Shown one piece after another: positions 63,720-64,000 of a stretch of DNA of 64,000 nt (within the stretch, counting starts at the first letter, position 1; each line of letters starts with the position of its first letter). The position numbers were made by a program, and so were the translations under genes. The notes beneath the pieces are model-generated. The model saw only the letters and a list, made by a program, of their open reading frames with translations, was not told the DNA's origin and ran no database searches. Source of the DNA: Hexactinellida sp. DTS-2022 (Eukaryota > Porifera > Hexactinellida); NCBI GenBank assembly GCA_028753945.1, contig JAPNXP010000002.1, positions 11,160,001 to 11,224,000 of the forward strand, given 5' to 3'.

Positions 63720-64000
63720 GATGTTTCCAATTGTTTTTTTGATAATAAGAAGAATTTATCATCAAATATGTCCTAATAGTGCCAATGAAAGTCCACTAAC
63801 TCAATTAACATTCATTTAAGAGCCTAATATCAAGAAAAGCCAATTTTTGTGTGCAATGACAGTAAAAACTCCCAAATTTTTAAATTAAGGGATTTAGGAC
63901 GTTTAAAGTTGTTTCGTTTGATGATATGAAGTATTAATCATCAAAAGTGTCCTAACAGTGCCACTGATACTCCACAAACTCAATTAACATTCATTTGAGA
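63720..64000 (+). repeat. Satellite tail with hybrid monomer
   Basis: One and a half monomers. The head of an extended-type monomer (GGACGTTTAAAGTTGTTTCG, 63895-63914) is joined to a GATGATATGAAGTATTAATC tail instead of the usual GATGATAAGCATA tail. The 40-bp extension is therefore missing. The array continues past the window edge. Confidence 0.8.

Larger units (their letters stand above)
17482..64000 (+). repeat. Satellite array, right block (uninterrupted)
   Basis: About 46.5 kb of satellite with no insertion of other sequence, all in the same orientation. Monomers fall into a few recurrent classes by head: GTGCCAATGAAACTCCACTAAC, GTGCCACTGATACTCCACAA and GTGCCACTGAAACTCCACTC. They also differ by centre: ATCCCGAAAAACC, ATTGAGAAAAACC, ATCAAGAAAAACC, ATATAGGAAAACC and ATAAACTAAACC. 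Classes are arranged in fixed orders that repeat as higher-order units, listed separately. The array runs off the right edge. Confidence 0.97.

Noticed and set aside
1..64000. CRISPR array
   Set aside because: Repeats are contiguous ~180-bp monomers with no unique spacers, far longer than CRISPR repeats, and there are no cas genes.
1..64000. Telomeric or rDNA-linked sequence
   Set aside because: There are no short telomere-type repeats and no rRNA-like conserved blocks; every stretch outside the two elements fits the satellite monomer.
1..64000. Inverted monomer blocks
   Set aside because: The phase mark GTCCTAAC or a close variant reads on the plus strand throughout; I found no stretch where monomers switch orientation.

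Overview
The window is one continuous block of satellite DNA. It holds about 340 head-to-tail monomers of roughly 179-180 bp, all in the same orientation. The block is interrupted only by two near-identical copies of a 1,400-bp element with terminal inverted repeats (8367-9766 and 16078-17477). I see no protein-coding gene, no tRNA or rRNA gene, no CRISPR array and no bacterial-type operon. The array runs off both ends of the window.

This points to a eukaryotic nuclear genome, in centromeric, pericentromeric or other heterochromatic satellite. The sequence is AT-rich. The inserted element has a style seen in invertebrate DNA transposons (runs such as 'ttataactctgg' and 'aaatttcgtaaaaatcgg'), so an invertebrate is a weak guess. 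The species cannot be named from the sequence.

Layout: (1) 1-4886, a 13-monomer block present twice in tandem (offset 2,366 bp; the second copy has one extra monomer). (2) 4887-7080, mixed monomers. (3) 7080-14790 and 14791-22142, a 7.7-kb block present twice in tandem, each copy carrying the 1,400-bp element at the same satellite position; copy A also contains a 12-monomer (2,148-bp) repeat in two copies. (4) 22143 to about 24355, which resumes the sequence type found at 4891 onward (offset 17,252). (5) About 24356-36182, dominated by a four-monomer, 717-bp higher-order repeat and its rearranged relatives. (6) 36183 to about 44570, a 2,230/2,231-bp higher-order repeat in nearly four copies. 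(7) About 44571-60130, overlapping duplications with offsets of 5,400, 3,706 and 3,527 bp, and an 896-bp five-monomer repeat. (8) 60130 to about 63720, a 2,369-bp higher-order repeat (one full copy and a partial second), then a hybrid tail.

Nothing here works as a gene set. The window reads as a record of nested unequal exchange and block amplification: monomers were grouped into higher-order units, one unit took up a transposon and was then copied with it, and later local events removed or added whole monomers. Recurrent structural elements in the monomer are a 40-bp internal tail duplication, a near-perfect dyad just before the monomer boundary, and a short CAGTG-c-CACTG palindrome. All comparisons were made by eye, so boundaries are approximate to a few bases unless a base-exact offset is stated.
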